From JBBDYH01 sp040901795 (GTDB lineage Bacteria; Planctomycetota; Planctomycetia; Pirellulales; JALHPA01), in contig JBBDYH010000143.1 in assembly GCA_040901795.1 (NCBI GenBank), forward strand, positions 1-64,000: DNA of 64,000 bases. The letters are read 5' to 3'. Positions 33,836 through 42,679 of this stretch are shown here, piece after piece. A model generated the notes under the pieces. That model was given only the letters and a program-made list of their open reading frames with translations. It had not been told where the DNA came from and made no database searches. Within the stretch, counting starts at the first letter, position 1; each line of letters starts with the position of its first letter. The position numbers and the translations under genes are program-made.

Positions 33836-33925
33836 ATGGCTTTCTCATTCTTCGGCGTATTGATTATCACGCTCGTCCTGCTGGTCGCCATTGGGGTTTT
33901 GGCGCGAATGACGCTTGGAGATTGA
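33836..33925 (+). CDS. Small single-pass membrane peptide (29 aa)
   Basis: An ATG at 33836 opens 29 codons: MAFSFFGVLIITLVLLVAIG then VLARMTLGD and TGA. It has one strong hydrophobic helix and a short charged tail. A weak GGAG lies about 12 bp upstream. It follows the XRE gene by 42 bp on the same strand and precedes a repeat. Small membrane peptides of this sort occur widely in planctomycetes. It could also be chance. Confidence 0.35.
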   Translation: MAFSFFGVLIITLVLLVAIGVLARMTLGD

Positions 33926-33934
33926 TCGATATCG

Positions 33935-34022
33935 CGTAGCCGAACTCGCCAGAGTTCGGGAATATGACGTAGCCGAAACTCGCCAGAGTTCGGGCTGCCT
34001 GAATTCTGGGGAATTCAGCTAC
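33935..34022. repeat. GTAG-headed GAACTCGCCAGAGTTC hairpin cluster
   Basis: Two direct GTAGCCGAA(A)CTCGCCAGAGTTCGGG units and an inverted CTGAATTC..GAATTCAGCTAC unit. The right end, read on the minus strand, is GTAG, and its TAG is the pheT stop codon. A related CTGAATTCGCCAGAATTG unit sits at the pgsA stop (21022-21040). Confidence 0.85.
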
Positions 34023-36037
34023 GAAGCTCGCAGTTTGGCGCCATGCTGCTTCGCGCACTGCGCCAGCACGGCGTCTCGAACCTGATCCGCGGCGCCGCTC
34101 GTGAGTGTGCCCTCACGGCTGCGGAGTACCATCGAGAACAGCAGGCTCTTCTTGCCTTGGCCCAGTCGCTGTTGATCGCGATACGTGTCCAGGTACTTGA
34201 TCTGCTCCAGCTCCGGTCCCGCCGACGCGCGAACCGTTTGCTCGACGGCGCCCCAAGAAACCGCCTCCTCGACGACCAGGTTTAGGTCGCGCGACACCGC
34301 CGGATAAGGCGGCAAGTCCCCCGCTTGCGGGATCAGCCGAGCCACTTGCTCCAGCACCGCCACATGAACCTCCGCGACCGTCGCCGCCCCGCGCAGCTCA
34401 AACTCCTTGAGACCCGCCGCGCTCACTTCACCGAGGAACCCGATTCGCTCGCCGCCGAGGCTCAGCTCGGCCGCTCGCCCGGCTTGCAGCAATGGATGCT
34501 GATACGCCCTGACTTCCAGCGCAACGGGGGCGTTTAACGCGCTGAACAGGCCCTCGATCAACCCCTTCACGCGTAAGAAATCGTCTCCGCTTGTCAGGCT
34601 CAACATCAGCTCTTCCTGCGGCAATTCTTTGGGCCGCGGAAGATACACGCGTGCGACCTCGAACAGCTCGACCGGCGGGTTTCCCACGGCCTCGTTCGTG
34701 CGTCGAGCCAAGAGCAAGCTCGGGATCAGGCTTCGCCGTAAGCGGTCCGCCCTGCGAAGCACGGGAATCGGCGAGCGCAACGCGGGCGCGTCGGTCCATG
34801 GCGAGAACGCCTCCGATGCCGCCTCTTCGACCGCGCTGGATGTCATTGCTTCGTCCAGGCCCGCGCCCACGAGTGCCGTTCGCAGGCGGCCGAGCACGCG
34901 ATCGCGATGCGTGCGCGCCGAAGCCGCCATCGGCACGTGTACGTCTTCCGGGATCGCATCGTACCCATGAATGCGCGCTACCTCCTCGATCAAGTCAATC
35001 TCGCGCGCCAGGTCGCGTCGCCAGCTTGGCGGTATCACCTCGACGCGTGCCGCGTCGGCCGTGCGCTCCTCGTTGCCCAGTGCGGCAAGGATCTTGCGCA
35101 CGCGATCCACCGGCACAGTGATGCCCAGAACCCGTTCAAGTTGTGACAACCGCAGCACAATGGAATCGCGCGGCGCTGGCGGTCGGCCGACGTCGATCAC
35201 ACCCGCGGCCAATTCACCGCCGGCCAGCTCCAGGATCAGCTCACACGCCCGGCGGCTGGCCCAATCGACGCCTTCAGGATCCAAGCCGCGCTCAAAGCGG
35301 TACGAGGAGTCGCTGTGCAGATTGAGCTTGCGTGCGGTGCTGCGAATCGAAATCGGATCGAACTGGGCGGCCTCAATCAACACGTCAGCGGTGGCCGGGC
35401 CAACCTCGGTATTCGCGCCGCCCATCACGCCGCCGAGCCCCACCGCGTGCGAGCGGTCGGAGATCACGCACATCCCCGGCTCCAACTCGTACGTCTTGTG
35501 GTTAATCGCCAGAAACTTTTCGCCTTGGCGAGCATCGCGGACGATGATCTCGCGTCCGTCGAGCCGATGCAGATCAAAGGCGTGCAGTGGCTGCCCACAC
35601 TCCATCAGCACGTAGTTCGTCACATCGACCACATTGTTGATCGCCGCAATGCCGATCGTTGCTAGCCGATCGACCATCCACTGCGGGCTGGCCTTGATCT
35701 TCACACCGCGGATCACGCGCGCCGTGTATCGAGGACAAAGCGCCGGCGCCTGCAGCGTGACGCGTGTCAGGCCCGCGACCGCTGCCGTAGCCGTCGGCGG
35801 ATTGGCAGCCGGCATCTTAAGCGGCTGGCCAAAGAGCACGGCCGCCTCGCGCGCGATGCCGATGTGTCCCAGGCAATCGGGACGGTTGCTAGTCACCTCC
35901 AGGTCAATGGCGAGATCGTCGCCGACCGGGTTGGTATCTTCGTGATTCAGACCGGCGAGCATCAGCTTTCGCTCGACATCGGTCACCGGCACGTCGAGTG
36001 GCACGTAATCTTTGAGCCAATTCCAGGAGACGATCAT
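34019..36037 (-). CDS. pheT: PheT, phenylalanyl-tRNA synthetase beta subunit, lacking the tRNA-binding (EMAP/OB) insertion
   Basis: A 672-residue protein. The B1 domain begins MIVSWNWLKDYVPLDVPVTD and passes almost directly into IDLEVTSNRPDCLGHIGIAREAA. The roughly 120-residue OB-fold (B2) of standard PheT, normally inserted here, is absent; typical length is about 800. The B3/4 editing domain (INNVVDVTNYVLMECGQPLHAFD), B5 (RLSQLERVLGI), the catalytic-like B6/B7 domain and the C-terminal FDX-ACB domain (YPAVSRDLNLVVEEAVSW) are present. It charges tRNA-Phe together with PheS, whose gene is not in the window. The stop is the TAG of a GTAG repeat. The next gene on this strand is hemC, 92 bp away. 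Confidence 0.95.
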   Translation of the reverse strand: MIVSWNWLKDYVPLDVPVTDVERKLMLAGLNHEDTNPVGDDLAIDLEVTSNRPDCLGHIGIAREAAVLFGQPLKMPAANPPTATAAVAGLTRVTLQAPALCPRYTARVIRGVKIKASPQWMVDRLATIGIAAINNVVDVTNYVLMECGQPLHAFDLHRLDGREIIVRDARQGEKFLAINHKTYELEPGMCVISDRSHAVGLGGVMGGANTEVGPATADVLIEAAQFDPISIRSTARKLNLHSDSSYRFERGLDPEGVDWASRRACELILELAGGELAAGVIDVGRPPAPRDSIVLRLSQLERVLGITVPVDRVRKILAALGNEERTADAARVEVIPPSWRRDLAREIDLIEEVARIHGYDAIPEDVHVPMAASARTHRDRVLGRLRTALVGAGLDEAMTSSAVEEAASEAFSPWTDAPALRSPIPVLRRADRLRRSLIPSLLLARRTNEAVGNPPVELFEVARVYLPRPKELPQEELMLSLTSGDDFLRVKGLIEGLFSALNAPVALEVRAYQHPLLQAGRAAELSLGGERIGFLGEVSAAGLKEFELRGAATVAEVHVAVLEQVARLIPQAGDLPPYPAVSRDLNLVVEEAVSWGAVEQTVRASAGPELEQIKYLDTYRDQQRLGQGKKSLLFSMVLRSREGTLTSGAADQVRDAVLAQCAKQHGAKLRAS

Positions 36038-36041
36038 TGTT

Positions 36042-36071
36042 GAGGGTTCAGAGTTCGGGGTTCAGGGTTCA
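36042..36071. repeat. TTCAGGGTTC heptamer repeat upstream of pheT
   Basis: GAGGGTTCAGAGTTCGGGGTTCAGGGTTCAAC-like tract, i.e. the CCCTGAA family in opposite orientation, directly before the pheT start at 36037. Confidence 0.8.
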
Positions 36072-36129
36072 ACATCCGATGGCGACGACATGGTGTAACC
36101 TCGGCGACTCGAGGTTTTGACCGTTCATA

Positions 36130-37047
36130 CTACAGAGCGGCTCGCGACAATGCGATGAGAGTTGCCGCCCCTTGAGCCAGCAGCTCCTCCCCGATGCGGC
36201 GGCCAAGTTCCACTGCCATGGCGGTCGGCTCGGCTCCTTCGGCGATGAGCCGTTGTCGTCCGTCACGGCTCAGCACGGTTGCTGTGAGCCGCAGGTTCCC
36301 GTCTTGTTCGACGCGTCCCCAGGCGCCTACGGGGGCGAGGCAACCGCCGCGCAGCGTCGCCAGCAGAGAGCGCTCGGCGAGCACCGCGGCATGCGTCACT
36401 TCGTCGTCGAGCCGCGCAACCGCCGCTAGCGTTGGCGGATCGTCGGCCCGCGTCTCCAACCCGAGTGCTCCTTGCCCGATCGCCGGCAGCATCAGCGACT
36501 TGGGTAAGATTTCGACGATCTCGGCTTCCAGTCCAAGGCGTTTCAGTCCCGCTTCGGCCAGCACAAGTGCGTCGTATTCCCCTTCGTGCAGCTTGCGGAC
36601 GCGCGTCTCGACATTGCCACGGATCTCGCTGACCTGCAAATCCGGTCGAGCGTGCAGCAATTGGCTCTGGCGACGCAGGCTGCCCGTCCCCACCTTTGCT
36701 GCCGGCGGCAATTCAGCCAATGGCAGCCTGCCTCGGCTCAAGAGAGCATCGCTTGGCGACTCCCGCGTCGGCACTGCGGCCAGGAGCAGGCCTGCCACGT
36801 TTTCCGTCGGCAGGTCCTTGAGACTGTGAACGGCCAGATCGATCCGGCCATCGAGCAGCGCTCGCTGGAGTTCCTTGGTGAAAACGCCGCTGGTGCCAAT
36901 GGCTCCGATCGGACCTTGTTGATCTCGATCGCCCGCCGTGGTAATTGGAACCAGCTCCACGTCGACGCCGCCGGCGCGCAATTGCTCGGCCACCCAGTTG
37001 GCTTGCCATTGAGCTAAGGGACTTGCGCGAGTGCCGATATGTATCAT
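36130..37047 (-). CDS. hemC: HemC, porphobilinogen deaminase (hydroxymethylbilane synthase)
   Basis: A 305-residue enzyme that polymerises four porphobilinogens into hydroxymethylbilane in haem synthesis. Motifs: IGTRASPLAQWQANW at the start, SLKDLPTE, GTGSLRRQ, IRGNVETRVRKL, and LRGGCLAPVGA, whose Cys carries the dipyrromethane cofactor. The ATG at 37047 begins exactly at the conserved N-terminus; the frame is open for 19 further codons through a hairpin repeat that is not part of the enzyme. The stop is CTG-TAG. It is followed on the strand by pheT and preceded by the DUF502 gene. Confidence 0.96.
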   Translation of the reverse strand: MIHIGTRASPLAQWQANWVAEQLRAGGVDVELVPITTAGDRDQQGPIGAIGTSGVFTKELQRALLDGRIDLAVHSLKDLPTENVAGLLLAAVPTRESPSDALLSRGRLPLAELPPAAKVGTGSLRRQSQLLHARPDLQVSEIRGNVETRVRKLHEGEYDALVLAEAGLKRLGLEAEIVEILPKSLMLPAIGQGALGLETRADDPPTLAAVARLDDEVTHAAVLAERSLLATLRGGCLAPVGAWGRVEQDGNLRLTATVLSRDGRQRLIAEGAEPTAMAVELGRRIGEELLAQGAATLIALSRAAL

Positions 37048-37098
37048 TCGGGGTTCAAGGTAGGGTGGGACCAGGCCGCCGCGGCCGCCGGCCCACCG
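37048..37098. repeat. TTCAAGG tract plus GTAGGGTGGGA hairpin between DUF502 and hemC
   Basis: GGGGTTCAAGG followed by GTAGGGTGGGACC...GGCCCACC (37060-37098), the same family as 28671 and 49178. Most of the 60-bp gap is repeat. Confidence 0.85.
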
Positions 37099-37107
37099 AT
37101 TCAAGGT

Positions 37108-38124
37108 TCACGATTGCGAACGAGCACTCCCTTCGGGCGGCGCCGGAAGCTCGAGCGCGTGTCCCTCCAGAGGCGCGGTCTCAACAATAATGGGCCCGCC
37201 CGCCGCCGCGCTTGCCAATGGATGCTGCCGGTCTACGTGCTGCGACTTCGGCACAGCCACGCCGCAACTCACGTAAAACTGCAGTGCCTGATCGATAGTC
37301 ATGCTCAAATCGTGTGTTTCACGTGTCGGCACCATCACGCAGTATCCAGTGATTGGTGTCGGAGATCCAGGCAGCACCACGGTGACGCACGGCTCACGGG
37401 CCGCGTTGACCACGTCGCCGACGCCGTCGCTGGTGACCAGCCCAATCGACCAAATCCCCTTCCGAGGGTATTCAACGGCCACCACGCGCTTGTATTGCAC
37501 TTGTTTATCGACGAGCACAAAGTTGGTGACCTTTTTAACCGACGAATAGACGGACCGCACCAGCGGGAGCCTCCGAACCGCCCGCTCCAGGAACTCGCCA
37601 GTGCCGAAGGCCAAAAGTTTGCCGAGGAAATACAGCACCAACACAAACATGCAGAAGAACACCGGCACGACGATCTCGCGGCGGAGGTAACGAGACGAAA
37701 CGTAGCGGCGATAGGCTTCTTCTCCTTTAACCGGCACCGCCTCGTACGACAGGTTCTCGCGCAGCCAGGAGTGCACCTCGGCGGGAATAAATTCGCGCAC
37801 GATGCGCTCGCGGGGTGTGTTCCCCTCGCCCAATCGGGCGTAAGGCTCGCCATCAAAAAACATCGTCTGATCGGTTGCCTCTTCCCGCGGGACCTCTCGA
37901 ATGTCCTTGGTGGCCTGGACCCACAGTTCGAGCGAGATCTCTTCGACTGGATTCAGTAGGTACATTTCTATTGTACTGGCGATCCAGACCAGGATCACAA
38001 GGGTCAGCACCGGCGGCAGGATCAGCGCCAACCCGCGCAGCACCGAGGGGCGAAAGCGAAACAGTGACGCCCGCCGAGGGAGTGGAGGCGATGGATCGAG
38101 CGGGATGGCAGACTCAGGCGGCAT
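37108..38124 (-). CDS. DUF502 family membrane protein
   Basis: A 338-residue protein with two transmembrane helices (VLRGLALILPPVLTLVILVW near residue 28; VVPVFFCMFVLVLYFLG near 150). It has the typical DUF502 core after the second helix: SVYSSVKKVTNFVLV, FVLVDKQVQYKRVVAVEYPR, IGLVTSDGVGDVV, and VVLPGSPTPITGYCVMVPT. The N- and C-terminal tails are rich in proline and alanine. The family is of unknown function; it occurs in bacteria and plants (COV/LCV) and is probably involved in membrane organisation. It is upstream of hemC on the same strand. Confidence 0.88.
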   Translation of the reverse strand: MPPESAIPLDPSPPLPRRASLFRFRPSVLRGLALILPPVLTLVILVWIASTIEMYLLNPVEEISLELWVQATKDIREVPREEATDQTMFFDGEPYARLGEGNTPRERIVREFIPAEVHSWLRENLSYEAVPVKGEEAYRRYVSSRYLRREIVVPVFFCMFVLVLYFLGKLLAFGTGEFLERAVRRLPLVRSVYSSVKKVTNFVLVDKQVQYKRVVAVEYPRKGIWSIGLVTSDGVGDVVNAAREPCVTVVLPGSPTPITGYCVMVPTRETHDLSMTIDQALQFYVSCGVAVPKSQHVDRQHPLASAAAGGPIIVETAPLEGHALELPAPPEGSARSQS

Positions 38125-38193
38125 GGCGGCCTTTATTGTCGCGCGGACACGGTGGCACTGACAAGCGGTTGCTTGGCGGTCACGTGAGGCATC

Positions 38194-39183
38194 TTACTCC
38201 CCCCGAAAATCGACGTGGCAAGCGTTACACGCCTTACTCAAATTCCCGGCGGCCGCACGTGCGGCGTCGGCATTCTTTTCATGGGCTGCCTCGCGGATCT
38301 CCAGTGCGGCTTTCTGGAGCGCCCGCGCGTACTTGAGGTAACTCTCGTCCTCGGCATCGATATAGCTGGGATGTTGGATCACCTGCGCCAGCGCGGCGAC
38401 CATCTCCGCCTCGTGCTTAATACCGCCAAGGTTCCTGTTGAAGTCAGCCCGGTTGGCGGTCCATACCGCCAGGCGGTCCCGCTGCGCACGCTCCAGCCGC
38501 CACATCAACGGCGGCCGGTTCGCGACCTGCTCGTTGAAGTTGGGCTTCGGCTCAATGTTCGATGGCGACGCAAGTGTCTCGCCGCCCAACAGGGCCGCCA
38601 AGTCCGCAGTCCTCAGCCTGGCCTCGTTGTAAACGTTCTCGTTGTCGCTCTTACTGTTGAACCCGGCGCGGGCGAAGAGCTCGCGTGCCGCGGCCGCTTG
38701 GTTTTCCCAGCGGACTTCCGCGTCATACTCCGCGGCGATGGCAAACATCGTGGCAAGCGTGCTGAAGTAGCGGCGCGCCTCGCGGGCGCCTTCGCCTTGG
38801 AACTGGCTCGGAGTCTTTACGGCAGCCGCCAACAGCGGTCGGTACGCCTTGACCTCGTCGGCCAGCGTCTCGGCCGAAATCAGCGTTGACCAGCGGATGC
38901 CGTCCATCGGCGGTGGCAGCGTACCGGCTCCGCGAGGTGTGGGAATCGTGTCGCTACCACTCGGCTGGCGGGAACCCGTCGCCAGCATGCTCCCTGGGCG
39001 CTTGCCAACCAATGCCTTTCGAGCGTCGGGGAAAAAGATCTGCTCCACCTCGCGCGGGTCGAACTTTGGCGGCACCGCGCGTTTCTTCGACGTGCCCTGA
39101 CCGTGGGTCGCCAACGTGCAAGTCAGAATCGTTAGGGCAACGAACGCCGCAGCAGGACAGCAGAGCCGGGTGGGTGTATTCAT
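38194..39183 (-). CDS. Exported cytochrome c'-like haem protein
   Basis: A 329-residue secreted protein. The signal peptide covers about residues 1-29 (FVALTILTCTLATHGQ). The only haem-binding motif is at the very C-terminus, KACNACHVDFR, with CxxCH followed by an Arg as in cytochrome c' and related four-helix proteins; the preceding helix has EIREAAHEKNADAARAAAGN. The N-terminal two thirds are helical but not recognised. Cytochrome c' proteins bind gases such as NO or act in electron transfer; which applies is unknown. It is divergent from apbE across 61 bp. Confidence 0.78.
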   Translation of the reverse strand: MNTPTRLCCPAAAFVALTILTCTLATHGQGTSKKRAVPPKFDPREVEQIFFPDARKALVGKRPGSMLATGSRQPSGSDTIPTPRGAGTLPPPMDGIRWSTLISAETLADEVKAYRPLLAAAVKTPSQFQGEGAREARRYFSTLATMFAIAAEYDAEVRWENQAAAARELFARAGFNSKSDNENVYNEARLRTADLAALLGGETLASPSNIEPKPNFNEQVANRPPLMWRLERAQRDRLAVWTANRADFNRNLGGIKHEAEMVAALAQVIQHPSYIDAEDESYLKYARALQKAALEIREAAHEKNADAARAAAGNLSKACNACHVDFRGE

Positions 39184-39244
39184 AAATCAACAGCAGCCGA
39201 TTTAGCGCCAGCGATATGCTCCATTATCGCCTATAATTCTCGAT

Positions 39245-40339
39245 ATGCCACGCCCCACCAATCGCCGCGAGTTTCTGCAAGGGAAATCGGCGCTCGAGGC
39301 CGCCAGCGAGGCCATCGAGCAACTTGTCGAGGAGCCGCCGCTTGAATCCACAGTGGCCGGCGAGTCGTATCTTACGCGCATCGGCCGCCGCGCAATGGCC
39401 TGCCAGTTCGAGGTCGCGTTGAACACGGGCCAGTATCCACACGCCGCAATCGCAGCGGTCGAGGCGCTCGATCTGATCGATCGCCTCGAGCAGCAGATGA
39501 CCGTCTATCGCGACGACAGCGAAATCAGCGAGCTTAATGCAACTGCGTTTCAGGATCCGGTTGAAGTCGAACCGCGGCTGTTCGAATTACTGTCGCTCGG
39601 CGTGCGGCTCTATCATGACACGCACGGCGCCTACGACCTCACCGCCGGGCGTCTGTCGCGAGTCTGGGGATTTTATCACCGCTCCGGCCGTGTGCCCTCG
39701 GCCGAAGAGCTGAGCGAGGCGATGAGCCGTGTCGGAACCGCACAGCTCGACCTCGATCCGCAGCGGCAGGCCGTCAGCTTTCGCGTGCCGGACATGGAGA
39801 TCAACCTCGGCAGCATTGGCAAGGGATATGCCCTCGACCGCGCGGCCGAGGTCATGGCCGAGCGCGGGATTGAGCACTATCTCTTGCACGGGGGACAAAG
39901 CAGCGTGTTGGCCCGCGGATCGCGTGGACGCTTTGCCTCCGCAGATGCCGCCGCCCGCGAAGGCTGGTGGATCGGCGTGCGCCATCCCCTACGGCCCAAT
40001 CAGCGACTGGCGGAAGTGCGTGTTTTGAACCGGGCGCTGGCCACGTCGGGATCGGCGGTCCAATTCTTCTTGCATCAGGGACGACGTTATGGTCATATTC
40101 TCGACCCGCGGAGCGGCCGGCCCGCCGTGGGGTCGCTCGCGACGACGGTACTTGCCCCCACGGCCGCCGAAGCCGACGCACTTTCGACCGCCTGCTACGT
40201 CCTGGGCCGCGATGCCGCGTTGGAATACTGCCGCGCCCATCCGCAGATCGGGTTGGTCCATATTTCACCGGGAACTCAGGACGGCTCGATCGATGTGGTC
40301 ACCAGCGGCATTGCCGATGTTGACCTGCGGTGGCTCTAA
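39245..40339 (+). CDS. apbE: ApbE-type FAD:protein FMN transferase
   Basis: A 364-residue protein. ApbE attaches FMN to Thr residues of Na+-translocating quinone oxidoreductase and similar proteins. Motifs: YRDDSEISELNATAF (substrate loop), DLTAGRLSRVWGF, VPDMEINLGSIGKGYALDRA, HYLLHGGQSSVLA, and GHILDPRSGRP, near the Mg2+/FAD site, then ADALSTACYVLG. The N-terminal NRREFLQGKSALEAA is Tat-like but lacks a clear hydrophobic core, so location is uncertain. No flavin acceptor is adjacent. It is divergent from the cytochrome c'-like gene. A 113-bp inverted-repeat element begins 7 bp after its stop. Confidence 0.93.
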   Translation: MPRPTNRREFLQGKSALEAASEAIEQLVEEPPLESTVAGESYLTRIGRRAMACQFEVALNTGQYPHAAIAAVEALDLIDRLEQQMTVYRDDSEISELNATAFQDPVEVEPRLFELLSLGVRLYHDTHGAYDLTAGRLSRVWGFYHRSGRVPSAEELSEAMSRVGTAQLDLDPQRQAVSFRVPDMEINLGSIGKGYALDRAAEVMAERGIEHYLLHGGQSSVLARGSRGRFASADAAAREGWWIGVRHPLRPNQRLAEVRVLNRALATSGSAVQFFLHQGRRYGHILDPRSGRPAVGSLATTVLAPTAAEADALSTACYVLGRDAALEYCRAHPQIGLVHISPGTQDGSIDVVTSGIADVDLRWL

Positions 40340-40345
40340 AACGTT

Positions 40346-40458
40346 TGGAGTGCGGCGACTCGTCGCCGCTTTGGATTTCAGTACGGCGTGAAAGGCGAGA
40401 GAATGGTCTGGTTGGACAACCGTGGAAAAAGAAAGCGATGACAAGTCATCGCACTCCA
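40346..40458. repeat. MITE-like inverted-repeat element, copy 1 (113 bp)
   Basis: Left end TGGAGTGCGGCGACTCGTCG, right end the inverted TGGAGTGCGATGACTTGTCA; each end is itself a hairpin. The interior has TTTGGATTTCA and GGTTGGAC...AAAAAGAAAGCG. Copy 2 is at 57914-58030. It begins 6 bp after the apbE stop. Confidence 0.85.
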
Positions 40459-40523
40459 CAGAAACCGCAGTCCCCGCGCCCGCTGCCCTGAGGTAGAATA
40501 AGGCAACGCGCCGGGGAACTGTC

Positions 40524-41330
40524 ATGCCCTTCGATCTAACACCACTGTTGGCCGACGTCGGCGAGAACCTGCTCAGCGACGCGTCCTACCTGTGGGTGAT
40601 CATTTTTCTGATCCTCACCGGCTGCGGGCTGCCGATTCCCGAAGAGGTGGGGATCATCGCGGCCGGCGTGTGGGCCGCCGATGGAGCGATGAATTTCTGG
40701 TTGGGGTTGTTGGCCTGCCTGTTCGGGTGCATCGTCGGCGACAGCATCATGTACGCCATCGGCTACCGTTTTGGCAAGAGCGTGCTTCGTGAGCACCCGA
40801 TGTTTACGGGATTTCTCACGCCCGAGCGCGAACGGCACATCGAGCAATTAATCCGCCGCCGAGGTGCAGTCGTGCTGTTCACCGCCCGGTTTTTGGTCGG
40901 CGTCCGCGGGCCGGTTTATCTGACGGCGGGAATCCTCCACTTTCCCTACCGGCGATTCCTGCTTATCGATCTGTTTTGCGCGACGATTGTCGTATCGCTG
41001 TTCTACAGCCTGGCCTGGTTTTATGGCCAGGACATCATCACCTGGATTCGCACCGCGGAAGAGGGAATCACATTGGCGGTCGCGATCGCACTGGCTGTCG
41101 GCGCTGGTTTCTTCTGGTTGCACCACCGCCGATCGAAGCGGATGATCGAAACTCTGGATCGGATCAGTGAGGGGCTACCTGCCAGCGAGGCGTCGGCAGA
41201 ATTCGAAGCCGACACACAGGGTGCGGTGCATGATGCCGGCGACAAGCGGTCGGCGACGACACACGCGGCCGAGGGCAACGGTCGGGACGGCCAGACTAGC
41301 CCCCGCGCTACCAGCGAACGAACGTCGTAG
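40524..41330 (+). CDS. DedA/VTT-domain membrane protein
   Basis: A 268-residue polytopic protein of the DedA (SNARE-associated/VTT) family, linked to lipid scrambling or undecaprenyl-phosphate transport. Conserved parts: GLPIPEEVGIIAAGVWA near residue 37, GDSIMYAIGYRFG, and FTARFLVGVRGPVYLTAG with the reentrant Arg/Gly loop. Five to six hydrophobic segments are predicted. The C-terminal 60 residues (from RSKRMIETLD) are cytosolic and low in conserved features. The stop is TCG-TAG, i.e. the TAG of a GTAG repeat. It is convergent with, and overlaps by 23 bp, the membrane-protein gene 41308-42450. Confidence 0.9.
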   Translation: MPFDLTPLLADVGENLLSDASYLWVIIFLILTGCGLPIPEEVGIIAAGVWAADGAMNFWLGLLACLFGCIVGDSIMYAIGYRFGKSVLREHPMFTGFLTPERERHIEQLIRRRGAVVLFTARFLVGVRGPVYLTAGILHFPYRRFLLIDLFCATIVVSLFYSLAWFYGQDIITWIRTAEEGITLAVAIALAVGAGFFWLHHRRSKRMIETLDRISEGLPASEASAEFEADTQGAVHDAGDKRSATTHAAEGNGRDGQTSPRATSERTS

Positions 41331-42450
41331 TACGACGGCCTTCCAAGGCCGCCGAGCCGCCAGATAAGGCCGCCGTACCAGGTAACCGTGCTGCTCGCCA
41401 CAGGTCCACAATGGCAGCCATCCCTTGCCCCGCGCCGAAACAAAACAGCGGCGCGATGACCGCGCCCCAATATTGATTGAAGGGCTGCCCCACAAAGCCG
41501 AATGCCAGCACATAGACGCAAGCCGCCCAGGCCGCTCGTCGCCCCCACGCGCCATCCAACGCGGCGAATCCTAACAGCGCTACGAGCAAATAAATCGCAC
41601 TAAGCCACTGCGGTAACAGCAGCAAGTACACGTTCATCTGCACTAAGGAAATGACAAACGCTGCGCCCCCCAACTGCAACCAGCCTTCGGCATGCGTCCG
41701 AGCATCGGCCTCGATCAATGGCAAGACCTGGCTGACGTGCCACGCATAGAAGCCGGCATACGCGAGCGCTCCCGCCAGCCACCCGCCGACCTCCTTCCAC
41801 CGTCGCTCGCCCATGGCGAAGAACCCGCACACCAGGCAATACGGCGCGGCCAGTTCACGCACGAACAATGCGGCCAACCCGCAAGCCACGGCGAATCCCT
41901 TGCGGTCGATTCCGTAGCAGACCAGCGATGCCGCCAGAAGTACACCGCACCACACCTCGGACATCACGTACGGTCCCGGAAGCGCGACCGGCAACAGTGC
42001 CCCCGTGAGAAACAAGAGCGTTGTCAGAGCCAGCCGCAGTCCGGCCCGCTTCGTAACCACGTGTCCGGCTACGGCCAAGACCCCAACGGCAACGAGTGTG
42101 AGTAGCACCTGCCCCGCGCCCACTGGCAATACGCCGATCAGCCACACCGGCAGCGGCGTTCGCCAGTTCAGAATGCTCCGCGTCGGATAGCCGCGCACTT
42201 CGAGTTCGGCCTTGGCGGCGGAATAGTATGTCTCGCCGCCGCCGATACGGTCAATCGTTGCATTGTAGAGAGCGACATCCCCTGCGCCGCGGCTGGCGGC
42301 ATCGGCAAAGCCGCTCCGCCAAGGGGAAAGTGTTATCGCCACCAGCAGCAAACCCGCCACAACTAGCGACGAAAGCACCGCTCGCGCAGCCCCCGGCCGC
42401 AGGTGTGCAAAGCGGGTCGGGTGATCAGATCGCAACGCTGTAGCGGTCAT
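41308..42450 (-). CDS. Polytopic membrane protein of unknown function (GT-C-like topology)
   Basis: A 380-residue protein with about nine hydrophobic segments, the first at residues 24-44 (AVLSSLVVAGLLLVAITLSP). After it comes a periplasmic loop with IGGGETYYSAAKAELEVRGYP and WRTPLPVWL, a layout like DUF2029/GT-C glycosyltransferases or dolichyl-phosphate-mannose-dependent enzymes. A basic, short C-terminal tail (GRRTTTFVRW) is encoded by repeat DNA, so the native C-terminus may lie earlier. It overlaps the DedA 3' end by 23 bp. The function is not assigned. Confidence 0.7.
   Translation of the reverse strand: MTATALRSDHPTRFAHLRPGAARAVLSSLVVAGLLLVAITLSPWRSGFADAASRGAGDVALYNATIDRIGGGETYYSAAKAELEVRGYPTRSILNWRTPLPVWLIGVLPVGAGQVLLTLVAVGVLAVAGHVVTKRAGLRLALTTLLFLTGALLPVALPGPYVMSEVWCGVLLAASLVCYGIDRKGFAVACGLAALFVRELAAPYCLVCGFFAMGERRWKEVGGWLAGALAYAGFYAWHVSQVLPLIEADARTHAEGWLQLGGAAFVISLVQMNVYLLLLPQWLSAIYLLVALLGFAALDGAWGRRAAWAACVYVLAFGFVGQPFNQYWGAVIAPLFCFGAGQGMAAIVDLWRAARLPGTAALSGGSAALEGRRTTTFVRW
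41327..41365. repeat. GTAG-headed GACGGCCTTCCAAGGCCG repeat
   Basis: Begins at the DedA stop; related to 958-1027. Read on the minus strand it encodes part of the C-terminal tail (SAALEGRRTTTF) of the overlapping membrane-protein gene. Confidence 0.8.
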
Positions 42451-42571
42451 GGATTAGGCCACAAAGGTGGCGCGCAATACCCATGCCAAGCGTAGCTTAC
42501 AGCCGCGGCAACTCGTCTTGACGACGCACGGCGAACGTGGGACGATTCGCCGCCCTAAGTCGAGACGGCAA

Positions 42572-42644
42572 TGGAGGATAGGGGATTTGAACCCCTGACC
42601 TTCTGGCTGCCAGCCAGACGCTCTCCCAATTGAGCTAATCCCCC
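42572..42644 (-). tRNA. tRNA-Ala (anticodon GGC)
   Basis: A 73-nt tRNA on the minus strand. The acceptor stem GGGGGAT pairs with ATCCTCC, with the G3:U70 pair that is the alanine identity element. The D arm is GCTC AATTGGGA GAGC; the anticodon arm TCTGG CTGGCAG CCAGA places GGC at positions 34-36, reading GCC/GCU. The T arm is AGGGG TTCAAAT CCCCT. The 3' CCA is not encoded. It is 27 bp downstream of the start of no gene; it stands in the gap between 42450 and 42680. Confidence 0.97.
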
Positions 42645-42679
42645 GTCGGTAAACCTACTTAAACCTTATCGGTCCCGAA

